The notes: generated by a model from the letters alone, not told the origin. Counted from the stretch's first letter, positions 1 to 6,524 are shown. The stretch is DNA of 6,524 nt from Hellea balneolensis (GCA_003233025.1 QIKS01000112.1:1-6524); one strand, 5' to 3'. A program made the numbers and translations.

Positions 1-612
1 GGGTTGTTGCGTCAATATTTGGTTTGGCCTGTGGATAAAGCCTCGCTCTCGCAATGTTCTTGTGCCGCCGCCTGCGAGAATGTTCTCGTCCCTTGCGCTT
101 TTGGCTGCGGATATACGGGGCGGCGGGAAAGTATTGCGCCGGCGGGGGCGTTTTTCAAGGACGGTCAGGCTTTCAAACACCGCGACGCCGCCCGGCCTAT
201 AAAGCCCACCCCATTGGTTTTTATACATGTTCAAAGCTTTGGTTTTTTCAAGAGCGTCCGCGTTCAAAGCGTAAAATATATCGCTCAGCACAGCCCATGC
301 TTGAGCTTCATGGGTTTGCAAAGCGGTCAATTGCACTCGGGCAGCGGCGATGCGTGAACTGGCCGGATATGTGGCAATAAAATCTGCAAGCCGGCTGAGC
401 CGCAAGCCCGTATGGGTTTCAGCTAGTGCTGCTCGGTAGGTCGAGCGCGCAGTTTCGGACGCAGCGCTCAGGCTGGGTACGGCTTGACGTGTTGTGATAA
501 ATGTCAGCAAAAACACCATAAGGCCCACGACCAATGCGCCGACAAATACGGGCAGAAACCCTTGGCGGTTTTCTGCTATGTTTTGTTCAATGTCTTTACC
601 TATGTCGATCAT
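1..612 (-). CDS. Membrane-anchored protein of unknown function, 3' part runs off the left edge or is frameshifted
   Basis: I do not recognise this protein. The frame is open from an ATG at 612-610 to the window edge, 204 codons without a stop. A GGGGA six bases before the ATG (619-623 read on the minus strand) supports the start. Residues 1-18 are polar and charged, residues about 19-40 form one strongly hydrophobic helix (FLPVFVGALVVGLMVFLLTF), and the rest is soluble, so a single-pass inner-membrane anchor with the bulk probably in the periplasm is inferred. Residues about 50-130 are Ala-rich and helical; the stretch DFIATYPASSRIAAARVQL is reminiscent of TPR-like helical repeats, but this is a weak resemblance. 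From about residue 154 the frame becomes Arg/Pro-rich with rare codons (AGG, AGA, CGA, ATA), suggesting a frame change near bases 151-155. In the neighbouring frame the protein would end at a TGA at 14-12. Divergent from polA. Confidence 0.62.
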   Translation of the reverse strand, partial: MIDIGKDIEQNIAENRQGFLPVFVGALVVGLMVFLLTFITTRQAVPSLSAASETARSTYRAALAETHTGLRLSRLADFIATYPASSRIAAARVQLTALQTHEAQAWAVLSDIFYALNADALEKTKALNMYKNQWGGLYRPGGVAVFESLTVLEKRPRRRNTFPPPRISAAKSARDENILAGGGTRTLRERGFIHRPNQILTQQP

Positions 613-714
613 AACCCATCCCCGCCCCTGCCGTGCTTACATTAGTCACAACAAAAAGGCAAAAATACGGCATAAAAGCTTGAAAAGTGACACGGTTTTG
701 CCCACTGTCATCTT
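613..714. promoter_or_regulatory. Divergent intergenic region between the membrane-protein gene and polA
   Basis: This 102-bp stretch separates two divergently oriented genes, so promoters for both should lie here or just inside the coding starts. The central part (about 635-690) is AT-rich compared with its surroundings. I could not pick out a convincing -35/-10 pair on either strand: TTGAAA at 680-685 resembles a -35 box but has no acceptable -10 box 16-18 bases downstream. The minus-strand side has a G-rich Shine-Dalgarno-like segment; the polA side has none. The regulatory role is inferred from gene layout only. Confidence 0.35.
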
Positions 715-3513
715 ATGGATCATAGCGCCCCCGTCGATGAAAATTCCCATGTAGTTCTGGTAGATGGCTCAGGCTATATCTTTCGGGCCTATTACGCTCT
801 GCCCGCCTTAACCCGGCGCTCGGACGGCCTTATTATCGGGGCGGTCGCCGGGTTTTCCAACATGTTGTTTAAATTGCTGCGCGAACAGACAGGCGATGAC
901 CGCCCGACCCATTTTGCGGTTATTTTCGATGCACGCGGCAAGACGTTTCGCAGCAAAATTTACGACGCCTATAAAGCCCACCGCCCGCCGCCGCCCGACG
1001 ATCTTATCCCGCAATTCCCCTTAACCCGTGAGGCAACAAAAGCCTTTGGCGCGCTGGCCATTGAAGCGCCGGGGTTTGAGGCCGATGATATTATTGCATC
1101 CTACGCCGACCAGGCCGAGAAACTTGGCGCACGGGTAACGGTTATTTCAAGCGATAAAGATTTGATGCAATTGGTCAGCGACCGGGTGCTGATGCTCGAT
1201 ACCATGAAGAACAAACGCATTGGCAAGGCGGAGGTCATGGAAAAATTTGGCGTCGGGCCAGAGCGGGTGATTGATATCCAAGCCTTGGCGGGCGACAGCG
1301 TTGACAATGTACCTGGCGTGCCCGGTATTGGGGTTAAAACGGCGGCTTTGCTGATTAATGAATACGGCGATTTGGATAGCTTGTTGGCCCGCGCTGGTGA
1401 GATTAAACAAAATGCCCGGCGTGAGAAGCTGATCGAGCACGCTGATTTGGCCAGAGTTTCGCGAGAACTGGTGACCTTAAAGCGGGACATGGATTTGGAA
1501 ACCCCCTTGGAAGCCCTCGCTGTGCAAGACCCTGATCCGGATACTTTGTTAGGGTTTTTGGACGACATGACCTTTACCACCCTGACCAAACGGGTCATGG
1601 CCGCTCTGGGCGAAGGTGCAACCCATAGCCTGCGCAAAGACGACGTTCGGGAAGCGGGCGCGCCCGTTTTGCCGGTATTTGACAAAGAAAAATACGAATG
1701 TGTTCAAGACGAAGAGCGGCTGCGACACTGGGTAGCACGCTGCATACAGGCGGGTGTTTGCGCGGTTGATTTGGAAACGGATAGCCTGGACAGCGCCGCC
1801 GCCAATCTGGTTGGTGTCTGCCTGGCGGTAGCGGATAATGAAGCTTGTTACATCCCGCTGGGCCATGTCGGCGCAGGCGATCTTTTGGGCGAAGGTGCGC
1901 CGCGACAAATCCCTATGGACGTAGCTTTGGACATCTTAAAGCCTATGTTGCACGATAAATCTGTGTTGAAAATTGGTCAGAACTTCAAATATGATTTGGG
2001 TGTGTTTCGAAGATACGGCCTTTTCCCTGCCCCCTATGACGATACCATGCTGATTTCTTATGCATTGGCGTGTGGGCTGCACCGCCACGGTATGGACGAA
2101 TTATCGGAGATGAATTTTGGCCACACGCCCATATCGTTCAAGGATGTTGTTGGTTCGGGCAAAGCCCAAAAAACCTTTGATATGATCAGTTTGGAACAAG
2201 CCACCCCTTACGCTGCAGAGGACGCGGACATCACTTTGCGGCTTTGGAAAACCCTTAAGCCCAAATTGGCCAAGCAGCAGGTTGCGGCGGTTTATGAGAT
2301 TTTGGAACGCCCCATGGCCAAGGTTTTGGCGGATATGGAAAACACCGGCATTAAGGTTGACCGGGAGGTATTGGCGCGCCTGTCGTCTGATTTTGAGCAA
2401 AAAAAGGCTGGGTTGGAAGCCGAGGCCCACGAACTGGCTGGCCGTTCCTTTAATCTGGGCAGTCCAAAACAGCTTGGCGAGATATTGTTTGACGAGCTGG
2501 CTCTGCCCGGCGGTAAGAAAACCAAAACCGGGGCTTGGCAGACCGGGGCCGGGGTGTTGGAAAACCTGGCCTCTGCCCATGCATTGCCCCAAACCGTGCT
2601 GGACTGGCGTCATTATGCCAAGCTTAAATCAACCTATACCGATACCTTACCCAAAGAGATCAACCCTAAAACCGGGCGGGTACATACTAGCTATGCTTTG
2701 GCCTCGACATCGACGGGGCGTTTGTCATCCTCTGACCCGAATTTGCAAAACATTCCCATCCGCACCGAAGATGGCCGTAAAATCCGCACAGCATTTATTG
2801 CCGAGCCTGGCAATGTTTTGGTTGCGGCTGATTATTCGCAAGTGGAGCTGCGGGTTTTGGCCCATGTGGCGGATTTGACCTCGATGAAGCAAGCTTTTGC
2901 CGACGGTGTTGACATCCACGCTTTGACGGCCAGCGAAATGTTTGGCGTGCCGATTGACGGCATGGACAATGCCACGCGCCGTCGGGCCAAAGCGATTAAT
3001 TTTGGCATTATATACGGTATCTCCGCCTTTGGACTGGCGGCCAATTTGGCGATTAGCCGCACGGAAGCCAAGCAATATATCGACAACTATTTCGAAAAAT
3101 TCCCCGGTATAAAAACCTATATGGAAGCGGCCAAGGACGAGGCGCGGGAATACGGCTATGTCAAAACAATTTTTGGCCGCAAATGCTATGTCAAAGGCAT
3201 CAATGATAAAAACCCGGCCATGCGCGGGTTTTCGGAACGCCAAGCCATCAATGCGCCCATTCAAGGGGCTGCGGCGGACATTATGCGCCGAGCGATGATC
3301 CGCATGCCAGCCGCTATTTCCCAAATCGACGGGGCGCTCATGCTTTTGCAAGTCCATGATGAATTGGTCTTTGAAGTGCCGCAGAAAAGCGCACAGGCTT
3401 TGATTAATTGCGTCAAACCTGTTATGGAACAAGCCTGCGCGCCGACATTGGCGCTCAGCGTGCCTTTGGTGGTTGATACGAGGGCGGCAGAAAATTGGAA
3501 TGATGCCCATTAA
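715..3513 (+). CDS. polA: DNA polymerase I (5'-3' exonuclease, 3'-5' exonuclease, polymerase)
   Basis: Family A DNA polymerase that fills gaps, removes RNA primers and acts in excision repair in the cytoplasm. The product is 932 residues, close to E. coli PolA (928). The 5' nuclease domain (about 12-290) has metal-binding acidic residues at D17, D72, E122, D124, D125, D147, D149, D194 and D197, plus a helix-hairpin-helix at GVPGIGVKTA (201-210). The proofreading domain (about 325-515) keeps all Exo motifs: D352-x-E354, N423xxxD427 and Y499xxxD503, so 3'-5' activity is expected. The polymerase domain (about 530-932) has motif A DYSQVELR (D706), motif B with R755, K759, F763 and Y767, and motif C QVHDE (H881-D882-E883). 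F763 corresponds to E. coli F762, which discriminates against dideoxynucleotides. The ATG at 715 is the only usable start after an in-frame TGA at 688-690, but no Shine-Dalgarno precedes it. Probably the first gene of a three-gene unit. Confidence 0.98.
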   Translation: MDHSAPVDENSHVVLVDGSGYIFRAYYALPALTRRSDGLIIGAVAGFSNMLFKLLREQTGDDRPTHFAVIFDARGKTFRSKIYDAYKAHRPPPPDDLIPQFPLTREATKAFGALAIEAPGFEADDIIASYADQAEKLGARVTVISSDKDLMQLVSDRVLMLDTMKNKRIGKAEVMEKFGVGPERVIDIQALAGDSVDNVPGVPGIGVKTAALLINEYGDLDSLLARAGEIKQNARREKLIEHADLARVSRELVTLKRDMDLETPLEALAVQDPDPDTLLGFLDDMTFTTLTKRVMAALGEGATHSLRKDDVREAGAPVLPVFDKEKYECVQDEERLRHWVARCIQAGVCAVDLETDSLDSAAANLVGVCLAVADNEACYIPLGHVGAGDLLGEGAPRQIPMDVALDILKPMLHDKSVLKIGQNFKYDLGVFRRYGLFPAPYDDTMLISYALACGLHRHGMDELSEMNFGHTPISFKDVVGSGKAQKTFDMISLEQATPYAAEDADITLRLWKTLKPKLAKQQVAAVYEILERPMAKVLADMENTGIKVDREVLARLSSDFEQKKAGLEAEAHELAGRSFNLGSPKQLGEILFDELALPGGKKTKTGAWQTGAGVLENLASAHALPQTVLDWRHYAKLKSTYTDTLPKEINPKTGRVHTSYALASTSTGRLSSSDPNLQNIPIRTEDGRKIRTAFIAEPGNVLVAADYSQVELRVLAHVADLTSMKQAFADGVDIHALTASEMFGVPIDGMDNATRRRAKAINFGIIYGISAFGLAANLAISRTEAKQYIDNYFEKFPGIKTYMEAAKDEAREYGYVKTIFGRKCYVKGINDKNPAMRGFSERQAINAPIQGAAADIMRRAMIRMPAAISQIDGALMLLQVHDELVFEVPQKSAQALINCVKPVMEQACAPTLALSVPLVVDTRAAENWNDAH

Positions 3514-3534
3514 AACTAAGACCAATTAAACAAT

Positions 3535-3544
3535 GGAGAAAGAC
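3535..3544 (+). promoter_or_regulatory. Ribosome binding site that sets the lipoprotein start at 3545
   Basis: GGAGA at 3535-3539 sits six bases (measured from GGAG) before the ATG at 3545. An in-frame ATG at 3533 overlaps this Shine-Dalgarno sequence and would add MEKD to the front of the protein. Having a Shine-Dalgarno element in the right place, and a cleaner signal peptide (MKYLTL...), favours 3545 as the true start. Confidence 0.7.
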
Positions 3545-4423
3545 ATGAAATATTTAACACTTACAGCTGTGAGCGCCTTTGCGCTTGTTCTGGCTGCGTG
3601 CGGTGGTGATAAAACGAAACCACAAGACAATACCGCCGGTGATGAAGCCGCCATGGCCCAGCCGGATGAAGCAGCCGGGCTTGCAGGTGCGCTCAACGGT
3701 TTGATTGAGCGCAAGGTCAATAATTCCGTACAGGTACAAATGTCCATCTCCAACCCTGAGCGGCCAGAGGCGGATGTGGCCGACGACGCTGCCCGCAAGC
3801 CGGGCGAAGTTTTGCAATTTGCTGGAGTTGCGCCGGGTATGACCGTGATAGAACTGGAGGCTGGGCGCGGATATTACACGGAAATCCTTTCGCGCATTGT
3901 TGGCACAGACGGCAAAGTTGTCATGATCAACCCGCCGTCATTTGACGTGTTTTTCGAAGGCGGTGCCATGATAGAGCGCTTGGGAGAAGACGGAAACCGG
4001 CTGGGCAATGTTGTCCATTCACGGACATTATTTGATGCATTGGACGTGGCAGACGGCAGTGCCGATATGGTCACCTGGATGCTCGGCCCTCATGAATTGT
4101 TTTTTACCATGCAAGACGGCAGCCAATTTGGCGATCCGGAGACGGCCTATAGCGAGATTTTCAGAGTGCTGAAGCCGGGCGGTGTTTTCATTGCCCTTGA
4201 CCATGCTGCGGCCGAAGGTGCGCCGGAAACTACGGGCGGAACAACCCACCGTATTGATCCCAATACGGTTCGAGTGCGCGCCGTTAACGCCGGGCTGGTG
4301 CAAATTGACGCCTCTGACATATTGGCCAATAGCGATGATAAATATGATGTGAGTGTGTTTGATCCGTCCGTGCGGCGCAAAACTGACCGCTTCATTCATC
4401 TTTATAAAAAACCTGCCAATTAA
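3545..4423 (+). CDS. Lipoprotein with a class I SAM-dependent methyltransferase-like domain
   Basis: Predicted 292-residue exported protein. Residues 1-19 form a lipoprotein signal peptide: Lys at position 2, a hydrophobic core and lipobox L-A-A-C with the lipidated Cys at 19. The next residues are Gly-Gly, not Asp, so outer-membrane sorting is more likely than inner-membrane retention (inference). A low-complexity acidic/Ala linker (22-48) follows, then a Rossmann-type methyltransferase domain from about 85. Motif I is VIELEAGRGYYTEIL (101-115), followed by GKVVMIN (123-129), GSADMVTWML (171-180) and the post-motif strand FRVLKPGGVFIALDH (206-220). This resembles the predicted methyltransferases of COG4798, whose substrate is unknown to me. 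The first Gly of the usual GxGxG is Glu105. The gene starts 31 bases after polA and ends 14 bases before gpmA, suggesting co-transcription. The substrate and source of SAM outside the cytoplasm are unresolved; an alternative is a non-catalytic binding role. Confidence 0.85.
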   Translation: MKYLTLTAVSAFALVLAACGGDKTKPQDNTAGDEAAMAQPDEAAGLAGALNGLIERKVNNSVQVQMSISNPERPEADVADDAARKPGEVLQFAGVAPGMTVIELEAGRGYYTEILSRIVGTDGKVVMINPPSFDVFFEGGAMIERLGEDGNRLGNVVHSRTLFDALDVADGSADMVTWMLGPHELFFTMQDGSQFGDPETAYSEIFRVLKPGGVFIALDHAAAEGAPETTGGTTHRIDPNTVRVRAVNAGLVQIDASDILANSDDKYDVSVFDPSVRRKTDRFIHLYKKPAN

Positions 4424-4437
4424 GGGTTGGGCCAGAT

Positions 4438-5160
4438 ATGACAATTTTGGCGCTTTGCCGACACGGCCAGAGCGAATGGAACCAACAAAACCGCTTTACC
4501 GGTTGGGTTGATGTTGACCTGACCGACAAAGGCATCGCCGAAGCCCGCAAGGGCGGTGCGCTGTTGGCGGCGCAAAATATCCGTTTTGACGCCGCCTATA
4601 CCTCCTATCTCACCCGCGCTATCCGCACGTTGTGGCTGGCCTTGGAAGATTTGGATCAATGTCATATTCCTGTCATTAAAGACTGGCGTCTTAATGAGCG
4701 TCATTACGGCGGGCTCTCCGGGCTTAACAAGCAAGAAACCCGCGATAAACACGGCGACGAACAAGTGCATATCTGGCGCAGAAGTTTCGATGTTCCGCCG
4801 CCCCTTGTCGGCGCCGATCACAAATATCACCCGGCCAATGATCCGCGCTATAAAGGCATTGACCCCGCCCTTTTGCCGGGCGGGGAAAGTTTAAAGCTGA
4901 CCCTGGCGCGCGTTCTGCCCTATTTCATCTCCGAAATAACCCCACAAATCACCGCCGGAAAAACCTTGCTCATTTCCGCCCACGGCAACAGTCTGCGCGC
5001 TTTGCTCAAGCATTTATTCGCTGTTTCTGACGCGGACATACCGGGCTATGAAGTGCCCACGGGCAATCCGTTATTGATCGAACTTACACCTGGTTCCCTG
5101 GCCGTAAAATCCGCCCGTTATCTCGACGAGGAACGGGCCAAACCCTTGCCGCCTCTATAG
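4438..5160 (+). CDS. gpmA: 2,3-bisphosphoglycerate-dependent phosphoglycerate mutase
   Basis: Cytosolic enzyme interconverting 3-phosphoglycerate and 2-phosphoglycerate in glycolysis and gluconeogenesis through a phosphohistidine intermediate primed by 2,3-bisphosphoglycerate. The 240-residue product begins directly with the histidine phosphatase signature: R8-H9-G-x-S-x-W-N, with H9 as the phosphorylated His. R60 (in YTSYLTRAIRT), E87 (RLNERHYGGL) and H182 (SAHGNSLRAL) match E. coli R62, E89 and H184 with a constant offset of two. The long insert between them, including RRSFDVPPP (114-122) and LPGGESLKLTLARVLPY (146-162), is typical of dPGM and separates it from generic histidine phosphatases. 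The C-terminus is a little shorter than in E. coli (about 250 residues). The start lies 14 bases after the lipoprotein stop, with modest purine-rich stretches (AAGGG, GGG) 6-11 bases upstream, so expression as a distal gene of the polA unit is likely. Confidence 0.96.
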   Translation: MTILALCRHGQSEWNQQNRFTGWVDVDLTDKGIAEARKGGALLAAQNIRFDAAYTSYLTRAIRTLWLALEDLDQCHIPVIKDWRLNERHYGGLSGLNKQETRDKHGDEQVHIWRRSFDVPPPLVGADHKYHPANDPRYKGIDPALLPGGESLKLTLARVLPYFISEITPQITAGKTLLISAHGNSLRALLKHLFAVSDADIPGYEVPTGNPLLIELTPGSLAVKSARYLDEERAKPLPPL

Positions 5161-5186
5161 GCAGCGATTTTTAAAATCTCCGTGGC

Positions 5187-5210
5187 CCCGCTGGCAAAGA
5201 TGCCACTGGG
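5187..5210. terminator. Imperfect hairpin downstream of gpmA, possible weak terminator
   Basis: TGGCA (5192-5196) and TGCCA (5201-5205) pair around an AAGA loop. After a C-C mismatch, CCCG (5187-5190) pairs with TGGG (5207-5210), including one G-U. The hairpin lies 26 bases after the gpmA stop and before the end of a possible minus-strand ORF, a reasonable place for a transcription end in either direction. No T-run follows on either strand, so it is not a classic intrinsic terminator. Confidence 0.25.
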
Positions 5211-5233
5211 CGGCTTACGTCAAGGGACGGAAT

Positions 5234-5413
5234 TTAGAAATTATTCGGCCAATGCCAGGTTTTCCCGCTCCATTTTTTATAAAGCCTGTCTTTGTGTTTA
5301 GGGTCGATATTCACCTTGCTGATATCACCGCCCGCCCAGTCCATGATTTCCCCCCAAAGGCCGTGGAGGTTTTCATTGATAATGATCACTTGCCGCAAAA
5401 TAATTGCCCGCAT
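5234..5413 (-). CDS. Possible small hypothetical protein, 59 residues
   Basis: I do not recognise this sequence. On the minus strand an ATG at 5413-5411 opens a 59-codon frame ending in TAA at 5236-5234. The product starts with a short hydrophobic stretch (MRAIILRQVIII), then is mixed, and ends in a basic, Trp-rich tail (KKWSGKTWHWPNNF). Codon use is unremarkable, with no cluster of rare codons, and the frame fills most of the otherwise empty gap between gpmA and the transporter, converging on gpmA. Against it: the Shine-Dalgarno before the ATG is weak, and the start lies inside the transporter promoter. An internal in-frame ATG at 5344 is preceded by GGGGGGA at good spacing and would give a 36-residue product. 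It could be a real small protein, a gene remnant or chance. Confidence 0.35.
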   Translation of the reverse strand: MRAIILRQVIIINENLHGLWGEIMDWAGGDISKVNIDPKHKDRLYKKWSGKTWHWPNNF

Positions 5414-5418
5414 ATACT
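5390..5418 (+). promoter_or_regulatory. Sigma70-type promoter for the anion transporter gene
   Basis: TTGCCG (5390-5395) and TATACT (5413-5418) are separated by exactly 17 bases. They match the consensus -35 box at 4 of 6 and the -10 box at 5 of 6 positions. Transcription would begin near 5425, giving a leader of about 15 bases that carries AGGGGAA (5430-5436) just before the ATG at 5440. Position, spacing and the absence of a better candidate support it. Confidence 0.55.
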
Positions 5419-5439
5419 CGCTTAAAATCAGGGGAATAT

Positions 5440-6524
5440 ATGAAAATCACGCGGGCATCTTTTATTGTGCTTGGCCCGGTCTTGGCGGTATTATTTACGC
5501 TGTTGCTGATGCAATTTGGACTGGATAAAGAGCCAGCGATTGCGGCGGGCATTACCCTGTTGACGGTGATCTGGTGGGTGAGCGAAGCCATCCCGATTGC
5601 GGCCGCTTCTTTGGTGCCATTTGCGCTTTTGCCTTTGTTTGGAATTTTAGATCACAAGGCGGTGTCGTCTGCTCTGGGTAGCCATGTGATTTTGCTGCTG
5701 ATGGGTGCTTTTATGCTGGCCAAGGCTTTGGAGAAAAGCGGCACCCATGAACGTTTGGCGGTCTATATGGTGCGGCTGGTCGGTGCATCAAGCGGGCGCA
5801 GATTGGTGCTTGGCTTTATGCTGGCTTCGGGTTTCTTGTCCATGTGGATTTCCAACACAGCCACCACCTTGATCATGTTGCCCATCGCCCTGGCCATATT
5901 GGCGGGCATTGACAATCCCAAATTGCGGGTTGCGCTTATTTTGGGCATTGCATACGCCGCCAGCATTGGCGGCATTGGCACGCCAATCGGTACGCCGCCC
6001 AATGTGATTTTCATGGGCATTTACGAAGAGCAAACCGGTAAGGAGTTCAGCTTTTTCTCTTGGATGAAAATCGGTGTGCCCGTGGTTATCCTGTCCCTGC
6101 CGATCATGGCCTTGTGGCTGACCCGAAGTGTTAAGCTTGAGCAAGAAATTATCCTGCCCGAGCTGGGGCGCTGGCGCATTGAAGAACGCAGAACCTTGCT
6201 GGTCTTTGCCCTGACGGCCCTGGCCTGGATAACCCGCAAAGACCCTTATGGCGGCTGGAGCGGCGTGCTGGACATTCCTTTTGCCGGGGACGGCACCATT
6301 GCCCTGCTGGCCGTTGTCTTGATGTTTGTTATTCCTAACGGCAAGCAAGACAAAAACGGACGACGTACGCGCTTGCTCGACTGGCAATCGGCGGGTTCAA
6401 TCCCGTGGGGCTTGTTATTGCTTTTTGCCGGCGGCATCGCACTGGCCAAAGGTTTTACGGCGTCGGGGCTGTCGGATATGTTGGGTATTTGGTTGTCTTC
6501 GCTGGCCCATTTGCCGTTGATTTT
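5440..6524 (+). CDS. Na+/divalent-anion symporter, DASS/SLC13 family (partial, 3' end beyond the window)
   Basis: Inner-membrane secondary transporter of the divalent anion:Na+ symporter family, which moves C4-dicarboxylates, citrate or sulfate; the exact substrate cannot be read from the sequence. 361 codons are present and the frame is still open at the edge. The start ATG has AGGGGAA at good spacing. Hydrophobic segments fall at about 8-27, 33-52, 55-70, 80-97, 121-137, 143-157, 165-180, 209-227, 251-264, 286-299 and 320-337. The first SNT signature is at S138-N139-T140 (ISNTATTLIMLP), and the substrate/Na+ loop GGIGTPIGTPPN spans 177-188. The second structural repeat has begun: LAKGFTASG (335-343) matches LAKALEKSG (93-101). 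Its own SNT motif should lie past the right edge. Transcription is probably independent of the gpmA unit, since the gene has its own promoter. Confidence 0.93.
   Translation, partial: MKITRASFIVLGPVLAVLFTLLLMQFGLDKEPAIAAGITLLTVIWWVSEAIPIAAASLVPFALLPLFGILDHKAVSSALGSHVILLLMGAFMLAKALEKSGTHERLAVYMVRLVGASSGRRLVLGFMLASGFLSMWISNTATTLIMLPIALAILAGIDNPKLRVALILGIAYAASIGGIGTPIGTPPNVIFMGIYEEQTGKEFSFFSWMKIGVPVVILSLPIMALWLTRSVKLEQEIILPELGRWRIEERRTLLVFALTALAWITRKDPYGGWSGVLDIPFAGDGTIALLAVVLMFVIPNGKQDKNGRRTRLLDWQSAGSIPWGLLLLFAGGIALAKGFTASGLSDMLGIWLSSLAHLPLI

Noticed and set aside
51..88. GTTC-containing repeats considered as an alphaproteobacterial LexA box
   Set aside because: The LexA box needs GTTC-N7-GTTC; the two GTTC copies here are 26 bases apart and lie within a coding region.
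4..380. Two overlapping plus-strand frames (117 and 108 codons) at the left edge
   Set aside because: Both are Cys/Arg-rich without any domain and lack a good ribosome site. The minus strand has a better gene with a membrane anchor over the same region.
680..708. TTGAAA as the -35 box of a polA promoter
   Set aside because: The sequences 16-18 bases downstream (around CACTGT) match the -10 consensus at too few positions.
2725..3525. Long minus-strand open frame (266 codons) opposite the polymerase domain of polA
   Set aside because: It is fully antisense to a domain with all catalytic motifs intact. Its product is rich in Arg, His and Asn with no recognisable domain, as expected for a shadow frame.
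5166..5178. Palindrome GATTTTTAAAATC after gpmA considered as a terminator
   Set aside because: The arms meet with a single central base, so no stable RNA hairpin can form, and the arms are AT-only apart from the end pair.
5788..6387. Minus-strand open frame of 199 codons opposite the transporter
   Set aside because: The product is Gln/His/Gly-rich low complexity, and the plus strand carries clear DASS motifs (SNT, GTPIGTPPN) over the same bases.

Overview
The window looks like ordinary chromosomal DNA of an alphaproteobacterium. The DNA polymerase I resembles alphaproteobacterial PolA proteins in its N-terminal region, and the moderate GC content and Shine-Dalgarno use fit. Nothing in the sequence places it more finely. 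There is no sign of a phage, IS element, CRISPR array, rRNA or tRNA.

Layout: (1) From 612 leftward off the edge at base 1, a minus-strand gene encodes an unrecognised single-pass membrane-anchored protein. Its last ~50 codons look shifted in frame. (2) A 102-bp divergent intergenic region (613-714) separates it from a plus-strand cluster. (3) The cluster is polA (715-3513, full length, all three enzymatic domains with intact catalytic residues), a lipoprotein with a class I SAM-methyltransferase-like domain (3545-4423), and gpmA, a 2,3-bisphosphoglycerate-dependent phosphoglycerate mutase (4438-5160). The gaps of 31 and 14 bases suggest one transcription unit. (4) A 279-bp gap (5161-5439) holds a hairpin, a possible 59-residue minus-strand ORF and a good sigma70-type promoter. 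(5) That promoter appears to drive a Na+/divalent-anion symporter of the DASS/SLC13 family (5440 to the right edge, truncated).

How the genes relate: PolA serves DNA repair and Okazaki-fragment maturation, GpmA serves glycolysis/gluconeogenesis, and the transporter probably imports dicarboxylates or a similar anion. Apart from likely co-transcription of the first three, I see no common pathway. I did not find a convincing new biological system. The points most worth a second look are the exported methyltransferase-like lipoprotein, the probable frame disruption at the left edge, and the small ORF whose start codon touches the -10 box of the transporter promoter.
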